From the NCBI GenBank assembly GCA_020721585.1, contig DYMK01000001.1:372001-436000 (forward strand): 64,000 nt of DNA, in the 5' to 3' direction. Source of the stretch: Sulfuricurvum sp. Lineage in GTDB: Bacteria > Campylobacterota > Campylobacteria > Campylobacterales > Sulfurimonadaceae. Position 1 is the stretch's first letter; every line of letters begins with the position of its first letter. Below, one piece after another: positions 44,853 to 52,582 of the stretch. Made by a program: the position numbers and the translations under genes. The notes beneath the pieces were generated by a model. That model worked only from the letters and a program-made list of their open reading frames with translations, did not search any database and had not been told where the DNA came from.

Positions 44853-45304
44853 GTATGGTAGAACTCTATGAGGGTGCGCTGGATGTCCCTGAAATCATCA
44901 CCCGATGGTATGCCCAAGAAACTGCGTATAACTACGGTGCGTATATCCCTTTTATCGGAACGGTACGGGATGAAGAGGGGATTGAGGGGTTGAGTTTTGA
45001 TATTTACGCCCCTATTTTGACCACGTGGTTTGAGACATGGCAAACCAAAGCGGCCGCTTTGGGGGCAAAACTAAAAATGGCACACTCCCGTGGGGATGTA
45101 TTGCTCCATGAAAGCTCCTACATTGCAGCGGTTTTCTCCCCCAAACGTCGGGTTGCACTGGAGCTAATCGAAGCGTTTGTGGAGGATTTTAAAGCCTCTG
45201 CCCCCATTTGGAAATACGATCTGAAAAACGGTCAACGCCGCTATGCCGCTGAACGCTCCACGAGGATCACGGGTGCGGGAATTTTAGGGGGAAATGTAAA
45301 ATAG
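44849..45304 (+). CDS. moaE: Molybdopterin synthase large subunit
   Basis: 151 residues from ATG at 44849, overlapping moaD. MoaE joins with MoaD to convert cPMP to molybdopterin. GAYIPFIGTVRDEEGIEGL, HSRGDVLLHESSYIAAVFS and the active-site Lys in PIWKYDLKNGQRRY are intact. Its last codons are GGA-AAT-GTA-AAA-TAG. The 12 bases GGGGGAAATGTA (45287-45298) recur at the moeA start (51335-51346), which suggests the original gene ended in GNV with a stop overlapping moeA. Confidence 0.94.
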   Translation: MSMVELYEGALDVPEIITRWYAQETAYNYGAYIPFIGTVRDEEGIEGLSFDIYAPILTTWFETWQTKAAALGAKLKMAHSRGDVLLHESSYIAAVFSPKRRVALELIEAFVEDFKASAPIWKYDLKNGQRRYAAERSTRITGAGILGGNVK

Positions 45305-45368
45305 ATTTAATTAGCTTAACTATGTGCTATAATTCTTTCATAAATCGCTTTATGCGCTCCCCTTGTTT

Positions 45369-45767
45369 TCAAGGGGTAACTTCTAATAATATTTTTAACT
45401 TCCCTTTTACCAGTTCAAAATCCTCTTTATTTATCATCCCCACACGATAGTGTAATCTTTTCGCATCGAACAATCTAATTTGGCTTAATAACGCGGTGCT
45501 GTTGATACCTTCTTTAAACTCAAAACAGTGATAGAAAATACCCTCTCGCACCGTCTTGGTCAAGGGAATACCTAAAAAAAGCCGTGAGCTAAATTTTTTA
45601 TAGACGAGAACGGGACGCAGAAACTGCTCACCTTTACCATTTTGCTCAAACCCAACATTCTCACCGATATTCGTCACAAAAATCTCTTTTTGCCGAAAGT
45701 TAGCGATTTTTTCGTTGCTTTCTGCTGTCTTTTTTATTTCGTTCCATTCATCAAATCGTTTGCTCAT
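45369..45767 (-). CDS. PemK/MazF-like toxin
   Basis: 132 residues. After a helical N-terminus, the PemK/MazF barrel begins with the RQKEIFVTNIGENVGFEQNG segment and LRPVLVYKKFSSRLFLGIPL, the pattern expected for this family of ribosome-independent mRNA endoribonucleases. The C-terminus STALLSQIRLFDAKRL matches the usual LDQIRTVDxxRL. No antitoxin is visible upstream (45768-45881 is repeat), so it appears solitary, as in other members of the 130-residue group. First gene inside the right side of the moaE boundary. Confidence 0.75.
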   Translation of the reverse strand: MSKRFDEWNEIKKTAESNEKIANFRQKEIFVTNIGENVGFEQNGKGEQFLRPVLVYKKFSSRLFLGIPLTKTVREGIFYHCFEFKEGINSTALLSQIRLFDAKRLHYRVGMINKEDFELVKGKLKILLEVTP

Positions 45768-45801
45768 AGTTCCCTCTCATTTTAATTCAGCCTTTCGTGT
45801 C

Positions 45802-45853
45802 GTGCTGAACTTGATTCAGTATCTTAGATTCCGTATCAAGTACGGAATGACGG
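45802..45853. repeat. Palindromic repeat pair
   Basis: CTGAACTTGATTCAG (45805-45819) and TTCCGTATCAAGTACGGAA (45829-45847) form separate hairpins, and the unit ends in TGACGGG. It belongs to the same loose family as the other repeats in this window. It lies upstream of the MazF-like gene. Confidence 0.6.
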
Positions 45854-45881
45854 GAAATATTCAGCCTGTCCCCGTTTTCCG

Positions 45882-46120
45882 TTTGGTGAGTTTTTTGAGA
45901 TTGTGCGGGACTAACGTCTCATTTCCGATGGCAAGTTCGTCTCTTTTATCCGCACAAAGTTTGCCCAAAGTATTTTCGACGATGTAGCGGGTGATGTATT
46001 CGGGGGTGTAAAAGATACCGTCTTTTTTCCGTTTGGAAACACTTTTGTCATTCCCGCGAAGGCGGGAATCCAGCTCTTTTTTTGTAGACCCTGAATCGAG
46101 TTCAGGGTGACGAGAGGGTT
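45882..46120 (-). pseudogene. 239-bp exact copy of an internal part of the type IIG gene
   Basis: Every base matches 49737-49975, including the palindromic repeat inside it. It encodes about 79 codons around the linker and start of the methyltransferase domain (YTPEYITRYIVENTLGKLCA), with no start and no continuation. It is a duplicated fragment, not a gene. Being identical, it is a recent copy or is kept so by gene conversion. Confidence 0.92.
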
Positions 46121-46144
46121 CAGGGCTGACTATTTATTCCCATT

Positions 46145-46172
46145 TTAGACAGTTTATTTTTTGTGCTATAAT
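46145..46172 (+). promoter_or_regulatory. Predicted sigma-70-type promoter of a small RNA
   Basis: A -35-like TTAGAC (46145-46150), 16 bp spacing, then TATAAT (46167-46172) with an upstream TGTG. It reads into a stretch with no coding frame of note that ends at a terminator 78 bp further on. A very similar TGTGCTATAAT box sits at 45323-45333 behind moaE. Confidence 0.55.
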
Positions 46173-46178
46173 TTTTTC

Positions 46179-46250
46179 GCGTATAGAGCTTTGTGATGTA
46201 GTCAATGGAGCGGCACGAGTCGAGGGAGTAATTGCCCCTCAACTTTTTTT
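46179..46250 (+). ncRNA. Candidate small RNA convergent to the DUF5131-TcmP operon
   Basis: About 72 nt between the promoter and a Rho-independent terminator. No start codon with a ribosome site lies within it. It ends 14 bp from the stop codon of the DUF5131 gene on the opposite strand. Its centre (GGAGCGGCACGAGTCGAGGG) is GC-rich relative to the flanks. I recognise no known RNA family; it is not tRNA, 4.5S, 6S or tmRNA-like. It may be an element of the DUF5131-TcmP system, or a leftover of another one. Confidence 0.4.
46219..46250 (+). terminator. Rho-independent terminator of the candidate small RNA
   Basis: GTCGAGGG, loop AGTAATTG, then CCCCTCAAC gives an eight-bp stem with one mismatch, followed by seven T. 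The T tract is on the plus strand only, so the terminator serves the small RNA and not the DUF5131 gene. Confidence 0.65.
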
Positions 46251-46263
46251 GCTTATACTATTT

Positions 46264-46998
46264 TTACTCAAAGCGTGTTTCTTCTACTATTGTCAATGGT
46301 AATTCATCGTAGATATTACCATCAAGCTCCCTCCCAGCTACTTTTTTGTTCACCCCTCCCCATTGCTTGAAGAAAAATGGGATGTTTGAGTTTTGGCATT
46401 TATCTCTGACATCTACAACCCACTCTTTGAGTATTGGTCTCGCTCCAAATCCACTTTCGCCACCGACGATAACCCAATCTAACCCAGTATAATCAAGATT
46501 ATCCACCGACCCTATCAGTGGTTCGATGGAGATAAATTTGATTTTCGCACCACATTTTCTAAGGTAGTTAGCTCTATTGATATACTCGTTTGATTCGATA
46601 CTCACCCCCATCCAAATATTATCCCCCCATTGAAGCTTGTCGCTCAGCTTTTCTAGTCTCTTTGGGCGTTTGGTCAATACTTGAAATGTGTGTTGTGAAG
46701 CCTTGTTCATCACTTCAAAAATATCAAAGATAAACTCATCGGGTACTTTGTCGTGAAAAATATCGCTCATTGAGTTTACAAAAATCATTTGAGGCTTTTT
46801 CATCTTCATTGGTTTTTGGAGTGCCTCGGGGTGTAGTGTGAGTTCAAAGCCCCTCTCATAGCCTTTCGTACCCATCGCTTGAAGCCTCTTTGCCATTTTT
46901 TCAGCATAGCAGTTATCACACCCCTTGCTAATCTTGTCACATCCACTTATTGGATTCCATGTAGACTCAGTCCACTCTATTTTAGTTTTTTGGCTCAT
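46264..46998 (-). CDS. DUF5131 (phage Gp37/Gp68) three-Cys-motif protein
   Basis: 244 residues. The N-terminal motif TEWTESTWNPISGCDKISKG continuing CDNCYAEKMAKRL gives the three-Cys pattern C-x(7)-C-x2-C expected of the family, which resembles a radical-SAM-type Fe-S site. Further conserved parts are IFVNSMSDIFHDKVPDEF, FQVLTKRP, WMGVSIES, FISIEPL, WVIVGGESG and FFFKQWGG. The reaction is unknown. It overlaps the upstream tcmP gene by 17 bp; the two families are regularly found as neighbours. Confidence 0.85.
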   Translation of the reverse strand: MSQKTKIEWTESTWNPISGCDKISKGCDNCYAEKMAKRLQAMGTKGYERGFELTLHPEALQKPMKMKKPQMIFVNSMSDIFHDKVPDEFIFDIFEVMNKASQHTFQVLTKRPKRLEKLSDKLQWGDNIWMGVSIESNEYINRANYLRKCGAKIKFISIEPLIGSVDNLDYTGLDWVIVGGESGFGARPILKEWVVDVRDKCQNSNIPFFFKQWGGVNKKVAGRELDGNIYDELPLTIVEETRFE

Positions 46999-47899
46999 TT
47001 ATTTTTCCAATAATATCTCGTGCAATTTTTATTGCCGTGTCTGCACCTTTGGGATTACCAGCGGCGAAACAAAGCAAAAACAATGGATTATTTGTTGAAT
47101 TATACAAATACAATGGTTCATCCAAAACACCAACAAAAATCGTTTTTAATCTCTTAATATAAAAGTTGGCTATTCTATCGAAAGTTGCTGTCTTAGAAGT
47201 AACTTCTTCCTCGCTAAACAATGAAATATTAATTTTTGTCTCATAAAATTCATTATACCAATCATGTGTACCGAATAACTTATCAAGTGCTTTTGACCAG
47301 TTTTCTGGTATCTCATTTCTATTTTTCATAAGTAGTCTATTGACAGATACTCCAAGAGGAAAAAGTATCCACAAGTCGATAGCTTTAGTTTTTGCGATAG
47401 CTTGAATAGTGTCCCACTCTGCTTCCATTGCATAAGGGTCTAGAAAAACCAATGCTCTATGTTTTTGCCAATCCTTGTTGCACAAATCCCTCAATACAAT
47501 ATTGGAATCTTTGTTTTCAATTTTAATCTTATCCTTTAAGTGATTAAATTCATTTTCGATAATGTCTTGCAAACTTTTCGCTTTATTTGGTTCAAGTTCA
47601 ATAAAAATATATTTATCAAATTGTGGTTGCACTGTTAATGAAATTTTTGCCGAACCATTAATATATTCCTGTGCATCTGTATCATTATAAATCTCATCCG
47701 CAAATAAACTACTATTAGCCATATCTACATTTCTATTTTTTATAGTTCCTGTTCCTGCGAAAGCATCAATATATGCAATTTTATATATTGGATATTTTTT
47801 TAAAATAGTTGTATATGCCGATAGATATTTACTCAAGACATCTAATTTCTTTTGAGTCCAATCTCCACCAAAATTATGTTTTTTGTTAATTTTTCCCAT
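46982..47899 (-). CDS. tcmP: Three-Cys-motif partner protein TcmP
   Basis: 305 residues from ATG at 47899 with AAGGG upstream. KIAYIDAFAGTGTIKN near residue 45 looks like motif I of a SAM-dependent methyltransferase, and ALVFLDPYAMEAEWDTIQAI with LWILFPLGVSVNRL are hallmarks of TcmP. The family is named from its steady pairing with DUF5131. The function of the pair is not established; being in an R-M island here, with low GC, points to a mobile or defensive role. Upstream, 47900-47957 has no gene. Confidence 0.85.
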   Translation of the reverse strand: MGKINKKHNFGGDWTQKKLDVLSKYLSAYTTILKKYPIYKIAYIDAFAGTGTIKNRNVDMANSSLFADEIYNDTDAQEYINGSAKISLTVQPQFDKYIFIELEPNKAKSLQDIIENEFNHLKDKIKIENKDSNIVLRDLCNKDWQKHRALVFLDPYAMEAEWDTIQAIAKTKAIDLWILFPLGVSVNRLLMKNRNEIPENWSKALDKLFGTHDWYNEFYETKINISLFSEEEVTSKTATFDRIANFYIKRLKTIFVGVLDEPLYLYNSTNNPLFLLCFAAGNPKGADTAIKIARDIIGKINEPKN

Positions 47900-47957
47900 C
47901 AAATACCCTTTTTAAAGACTATGATACTCCAAATATTTAAATGTATCAAAATATATG

Positions 47958-50900
47958 TCATTTTGAAGCATAATCAACAATCCCAATCTCCTCATCGCTC
48001 AACCCATAAAGTTCATACACCATACTATCTATCTCCTTATCCGTTTGATTGATTTTATTTTGAATCTCTAAAACTTCTTTTTTGTCATTTTCAAAAAGTG
48101 CCGACCAGTCTTTTTTGAAATTTCTCTCTTCTAGTTTGTCGGCAAATTTGATTTTTTTGGCTTTTGTGTATTCTTTGACAAACTCATCAAGCCCCAACTC
48201 TTCAAATTTTTGTAGCTTATTGGATAGTTTTTCCAAGCCAAATTCATTGTAAAAGTTTTGTTTTGTAATATTTAATTTTGAAATAAAATCAATAATTTTA
48301 TTAACTTTTTCATCTATAGCCTTGTTTTGTATAATATTCAGTGGAATAGGCAAACTAGCTAATTCATAAATTCTAATTTCAGGAAATGTTTTTTCTTGAC
48401 GATTGTATTTTTTTCTAAAATAGAAAATCATTAGCTTTGAATTTAATATTGCTGTTATTGTATCTGTTAAATTTTCATCATCTAATTTTACGATTTGTAA
48501 AAGTTGACTTGTAATTAAATCTTCTTTTATTCTTGTTGAGATTAATCTTTCTCCAACAATTCTCCTAACAACAATTCTATTATTTATAAATAAATTTTTA
48601 TCTCTAGGTGCTGCTAAATTATTACCGTATTTAACCCATGTGTTTTCCCAATTTACAAAATATCTTTCAATATCTTTTCCTGTAATATATTTTTTGTAAG
48701 TTTCATCTATTTGATAATTACTTTCGTATATTTTGTCTTGTGCAAAATGTGCTAATTGTTTTGGATTTCCTTTGCCCGTTTCATATAATTTTACACCAAA
48801 TTTTATTTGTGCAATTTTTTCCAAAGGTTGTGAACTTTTTTCTATCTTTTTTAACATTTCATTGTCATCATTTGATGTATCAATATTTATTACAAAATAA
48901 TCATTGTCCAACCAAGATTTCTGAGATATTGTATTTGATAATATCAGAAATTCATTATTTGGTTTAAATATTAAGGTATCTTCAAAAATTTCATTGTTTT
49001 TTTGTAAAGTTGCAATAATTGTTAAAACTGTAGCATCTTCAAAAACTTTTAATTGAGTATAATCAATAATATTTTTTATTAATGTATTTGATAAAATAAA
49101 CTCTCTTAATTTTGTATTCTTTTGATTATTTAACCAAGTATTTGGAGTAATTAAAGATATTAATCCATTTATTTTTGCCATATTTATGGCTAATTCATAA
49201 AATAATATATACATATCAAATTGATATTCCGCAACCTTGTAATTTTCTATAAAATATTTTTCGGTATTTTTATTTTTCCAATCACGACCGCCTAAATACG
49301 GCGGATTTCCAATCACCACATCAAACCCACCATGTTCAAAAACTTCTTTAAATTCCTCTTCCCACATAAAGGCATTTTCTGCAATGGATTTATCATCTAT
49401 AAGGCTATTCCCACATTTGATTTTGTCGGAGAGGTCGGTGAGGGTTCTCCCTTTTTGGGCGGTGCGTAGCCAGAGGGAGAGTTTGGCTATCTCTACTGCG
49501 TCTTCGTTGATGTCTACGCCATAAAGATTGTGTTCGAGGATACTTTTTTCGATCTCATACCCGATCATCAAATCTTGAAACGGCAAGAGCAAATCCCGTA
49601 TGAGGGTATGTTCACGGATCAGAAACTCCAACGCTTGGTTGAGAAACGCCCCACTTCCGCACGCAGGGTCGAGGATTTTAAGATGCGTAAGCCATTCACG
49701 ATAGGCAAGAAGATTCTCTTTTGCTTTGATTTCCTCTTTGGTGAGTTTTTTGAGATTGTGCGGGACTAACGTCTCATTTCCGATGGCAAGTTCGTCTCTT
49801 TTATCCGCACAAAGTTTGCCCAAAGTATTTTCGACGATGTAGCGGGTGATGTATTCGGGGGTGTAAAAGATACCGTCTTTTTTCCGTTTGGAAACACTTT
49901 TGTCATTCCCGCGAAGGCGGGAATCCAGCTCTTTTTTTGTAGACCCTGAATCGAGTTCAGGGTGACGAGAGGGTTGCGTGAAAGTTTTTTCCATTTCTTC
50001 GAGGTCGGTAAGCGACTGCTCAAAGATATGCCCCAAAATATTGACGCTAATGTCACTTTCAAAATCGTAATCGGAGAGCTTTTGCGCCTCCATGTCGAGA
50101 TACGCATCTTCGATGATGAGACTATCCAAGAGCGCATCGGGGGCGAAGAGTCCCCCATTGTATTTGGGAATGCCCAGTTTTTCATGTCCTGTGTTGATCG
50201 CATTAAAATAAATTTTGTAATACGCATAGATGGGATGACCAAAAACGTCTTGTGCGTGGCGGGTGCGTATCTCTTTGATCGTGTTGGGGTGCAGCAGTCC
50301 CCGATCTTCGGCAAAAAGGATAAAGATAATACGGTCACAGAGCTTTTGGGTGAGGCGCAGGAGGGTTTGTTTATCTAAGTCTTTGTCATTCCCGTGAAGG
50401 GAATCTAGCTGGATACCCGCCTTCGCGGGTATGACGGGAGAGTTCGCGGGTATGAGGGGGGAGTAATTATTTTTAACGATATTATCAAAAAGATGGGTAC
50501 GAAACGCACTAAAATCTTTGTACAATTGTTTGGAGATGGTCGCTTCAAACGTTGCCGATTTTTCTTTGAGTGTGAGCGGAATCCCCTCTTTGATACTCTC
50601 AAAACTTAGAAGCAAATGGAGCGTTTTGAACTCCGCATACGTGAGGGTAAAAAGGTTAAATTTTTCATACACCGTTTTTTTGTCGATGTAAAAACGGAGT
50701 TCATCGAAATTGGAAATAATGATGTATTGGGAGCGGGAATGAGAGGCGTGATAGTTAAAGGCTTGGGTTTCGACCGCATCAAGATTTTTGGTTTTTTGGT
50801 CTTTGAGTTCGACCACTCCGATAATTTCACCATTAATCACGATCACCCCATCGGCTTTTTTACCGTCGGTTTCGTTTTTCTTTTCCCGTTCAAGCGTATA

Positions 50901-51104
50901 CCCATGGGGATTGGTCGTATTGAGGGTATAGCCCAAGCACGACTCGAAGATGTCTTTAAAAAAGCCGTCTTGATAGATCTCTTCTTTGAAATCACGTATC
51001 GCATCGACTTTGGCGATATAGTTTTGAAATGCTGCCCAACGCAAAGCAATAAGCGATTCATCGTGTTTAACGGAATTTAGGATAGATTTTTGAAAAAGTG
51101 CCAC
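47958..51104 (-). CDS. Type IIG restriction-modification enzyme (Eco57I-like)
   Basis: 1048 residues from GTG at 51104, with AGGTGG upstream (a TTG at 51134 would add ten). The N-terminal PD-(D/E)xK nuclease is KADGVIVIN and GVVELKDQK (Asp about 85, Glu 99, Lys 101). The N6-adenine methyltransferase has motif I LDPACGSGAFL near 480 and motif IV IGNPPYLGG near 600. The C-terminal third is AT-rich and holds the target-recognition region (YITGKDIERYFV, LPIPLNIIQ). Two REP-like repeats are read in frame as PVIPAKAGIQLDSLHGND (about 222-240) and SRHPELDSGS...ELDSRLRGND (379-401), both in linkers. The fused enzyme cuts and methylates one strand of its site. Translation is unbroken. Confidence 0.88.
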   Translation of the reverse strand: MALFQKSILNSVKHDESLIALRWAAFQNYIAKVDAIRDFKEEIYQDGFFKDIFESCLGYTLNTTNPHGYTLEREKKNETDGKKADGVIVINGEIIGVVELKDQKTKNLDAVETQAFNYHASHSRSQYIIISNFDELRFYIDKKTVYEKFNLFTLTYAEFKTLHLLLSFESIKEGIPLTLKEKSATFEATISKQLYKDFSAFRTHLFDNIVKNNYSPLIPANSPVIPAKAGIQLDSLHGNDKDLDKQTLLRLTQKLCDRIIFILFAEDRGLLHPNTIKEIRTRHAQDVFGHPIYAYYKIYFNAINTGHEKLGIPKYNGGLFAPDALLDSLIIEDAYLDMEAQKLSDYDFESDISVNILGHIFEQSLTDLEEMEKTFTQPSRHPELDSGSTKKELDSRLRGNDKSVSKRKKDGIFYTPEYITRYIVENTLGKLCADKRDELAIGNETLVPHNLKKLTKEEIKAKENLLAYREWLTHLKILDPACGSGAFLNQALEFLIREHTLIRDLLLPFQDLMIGYEIEKSILEHNLYGVDINEDAVEIAKLSLWLRTAQKGRTLTDLSDKIKCGNSLIDDKSIAENAFMWEEEFKEVFEHGGFDVVIGNPPYLGGRDWKNKNTEKYFIENYKVAEYQFDMYILFYELAINMAKINGLISLITPNTWLNNQKNTKLREFILSNTLIKNIIDYTQLKVFEDATVLTIIATLQKNNEIFEDTLIFKPNNEFLILSNTISQKSWLDNDYFVINIDTSNDDNEMLKKIEKSSQPLEKIAQIKFGVKLYETGKGNPKQLAHFAQDKIYESNYQIDETYKKYITGKDIERYFVNWENTWVKYGNNLAAPRDKNLFINNRIVVRRIVGERLISTRIKEDLITSQLLQIVKLDDENLTDTITAILNSKLMIFYFRKKYNRQEKTFPEIRIYELASLPIPLNIIQNKAIDEKVNKIIDFISKLNITKQNFYNEFGLEKLSNKLQKFEELGLDEFVKEYTKAKKIKFADKLEERNFKKDWSALFENDKKEVLEIQNKINQTDKEIDSMVYELYGLSDEEIGIVDYASK
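49902..49967. repeat. REP-like repeats inside the type IIG coding sequence, copy A
   Basis: GTCATTCCCGCGAAGGCGGG is followed by a short spacer and then AGACCCTGAATCGAGTTCAGGGTGA with a CCTGAA...TTCAGG palindrome. On the coding strand it is translated in frame as part of the linker just before the methyltransferase domain. The same stretch is found in the 45882-46120 copy. Confidence 0.8.
50385..50437. repeat. REP-like repeat inside the type IIG coding sequence, copy B
   Basis: GTCATTCCCGTGAAGGGAAT leads through a short spacer to ATACCCGCCTTCGCGGGTATGACGG. It is a degraded version of the 770-825 element, and is translated in frame as VIPAKAGIQLDSLHGND. A further TTCGCGGGTATGA half follows at 50443-50455. 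Confidence 0.8.
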
Positions 51105-51180
51105 ACAAACCACCTGAAGCGTAAAATGGGACAATTATACCACAACGTATTTACGACCATTTGCCCCGCTCTTATCGGTA

Positions 51181-51310
51181 AAAAGCCTCTGTTAGTTCTC
51201 CTTGGTTATAATTTCTGCCTCAACAACCTACCCCAAAAAGGGACAATCTCATGCTAACCAACGAATTTTTAGAACCCACTGCAAAGGCTCCCTTAACGCG
51301 AGAAGCGACC
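51181..51310 (+). repeat. 130-bp duplicated segment, right copy (upstream of moeA)
   Basis: A gap-free match to 44561-44690 with about 87% identity. The TATAAT and ribosome-site regions are kept, so this copy may now supply the moeA promoter on the far side of the island. The coding part carries most of the mismatches. Confidence 0.9.
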
Positions 51311-51349
51311 GATTTGGGAGCGAAATCATCCCATGGGGGAAATGTATGA
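51251..51349 (+). pseudogene. 32-codon moaD'-'moaE relic coupled to moeA
   Basis: ATG at 51251 aligns with the moaD start. The frame reads MLTNEFLEPTAKAPLTREAT, then DLGAKSSHGGNV and TGA at 51347. The first 20 residues align with MoaD. The LGAK and GGNV pieces match MoaE (ALGAK and the end ILGGNVK), so it looks like an in-frame collapse of a second moaD-moaE pair. Its stop overlaps the moeA ATG (GTATGA), which would give translational coupling. Confidence 0.7.
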
Positions 51350-52545
51350 TTTCGTATGAAACTTCTCAGCAGATCATGGAGACGCTTAGCGTCGGTCATC
51401 TCAAACGTGAACGGGTTTTTTTAACCCAAAGTTTGGGTCGTATTCTCGCCCAAGCGTGTGTCGCATCCAGTGACTTCCCCACCCATCCCACCTCAGCGAT
51501 GGATGGGTATGCGATTATGCACAGCGATTTGGCTTCGTATACCTCTTTGGCAATTTTGGGGGATAATCCCGCAGGAGCCAAGGAGGTTGGGAGCGTTGTG
51601 AGCGCAATGGCTATCAAAACCTTTACAGGGTCGTTGATGCCACAGGGCGCAGATACCCTTATCCCGATCGAAAATGTCCGCGTGGAGGGTTCGACGATCC
51701 ACATCGAAAAACCTGTTCCCCAAGGGTTTGCGGTGCGTCCGGTGGGGGAGAGTTATCACGCAGGTGACGTACTTATCCCTACGGGAACCAAAATAGGTTT
51801 TGCCCACATAGGGGTGTTAGCAGGGATCAATCAGGTGATGGTTTGGGTGGCGCAACGTCCCAAAGTAGCGATTATCGCGACGGGTTGCGAACTGCTAGAC
51901 CTTGGTGAAACCGCCCACCATGCAGGGCAAATTCGCAGTTCCAACAGTTACACCCTCCAAGCCTTGGTCGAGTTCTATGGGGGGGAGAGTGTCCAACTGG
52001 GGATCGTGGGGGATGATAAAGAATCGATTACCCAACGATTTGAAACCGCACTCCAATCGTGTGACATCGTCATTAGCACCGGTGGGGTGAGTGTAGGAGA
52101 TTACGATTTTGTCAAAGAGATTGTCCCCGCATTGGGAGCCAAGGTGGTGTTTCAAGGAGTGAATATCAAACCCGGACAACACGTGATGGTCGCCCAAAAA
52201 GGGGATAAATTTATCGTCTCTCTCCCCGGATTTGCCTACTCTTCGAGTGTCACCTTTATCCTCTACGCCCTTCCCTTGATGGCGCGAATGATGGGGGTTG
52301 AGACCCTGTATGAGGTGGTTGAAGCGACCCTTAGTGTCCCCTTTACCAAACGCTCCTCCAAAAGCGAATTTACCGCCTGCAATCTTACGTTTAGAGAAGG
52401 TCGTTACTGGGTCGATTTTGAGGGGAAAAAAACAGGAAGTTCGGCGATTCTGACCAATCTGCTGGGGAATACAGGACTCATGATCTGCCATGAAACGGAT
52501 GGTCATTTAGAAGCGGGGAGTGTGGTAAAAGTGATAAAGCTTTAG
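51346..52545 (+). CDS. moeA: Molybdopterin molybdenumtransferase MoeA
   Basis: 399 residues from ATG at 51346. MoeA inserts molybdate into adenylylated molybdopterin. Domain order is normal: N-terminal linker with DFPTHPTSAMDGYAI, then PQGADTLIPIENV, the MoCF-BD domain VAIIATGCELLDLGE, VISTGGVSVGDYDFVKE, GVNIKPGQHVMVA and the LPGFAYSS stretch. The usual LPGNPVS reads LPGFAYS here, a visible change in the loop next to the active site. It continues the moaD-moaE order, interrupted by the R-M island. Confidence 0.93.
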   Translation: MISYETSQQIMETLSVGHLKRERVFLTQSLGRILAQACVASSDFPTHPTSAMDGYAIMHSDLASYTSLAILGDNPAGAKEVGSVVSAMAIKTFTGSLMPQGADTLIPIENVRVEGSTIHIEKPVPQGFAVRPVGESYHAGDVLIPTGTKIGFAHIGVLAGINQVMVWVAQRPKVAIIATGCELLDLGETAHHAGQIRSSNSYTLQALVEFYGGESVQLGIVGDDKESITQRFETALQSCDIVISTGGVSVGDYDFVKEIVPALGAKVVFQGVNIKPGQHVMVAQKGDKFIVSLPGFAYSSSVTFILYALPLMARMMGVETLYEVVEATLSVPFTKRSSKSEFTACNLTFREGRYWVDFEGKKTGSSAILTNLLGNTGLMICHETDGHLEAGSVVKVIKL

Positions 52546-52582
52546 TCACCCCGCTCGCCAGAGGGGTGCAAAAGCACCCTTC

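Noticed and set aside
45323-45376. Second TGTGCTATAAT box and CCCCTTG/CAAGGGG hairpin behind moaE, like the candidate small RNA
   Set aside because: The hairpin has no T tract and overlaps the stop of the MazF-like gene, and the -35 is poor. Not enough for an RNA call.
46264-47899. DUF5131 (phage Gp37/Gp68) as a sign of a prophage
   Set aside because: No structural, integrase, lysis or packaging genes are nearby, and DUF5131-TcmP pairs are common outside phages.
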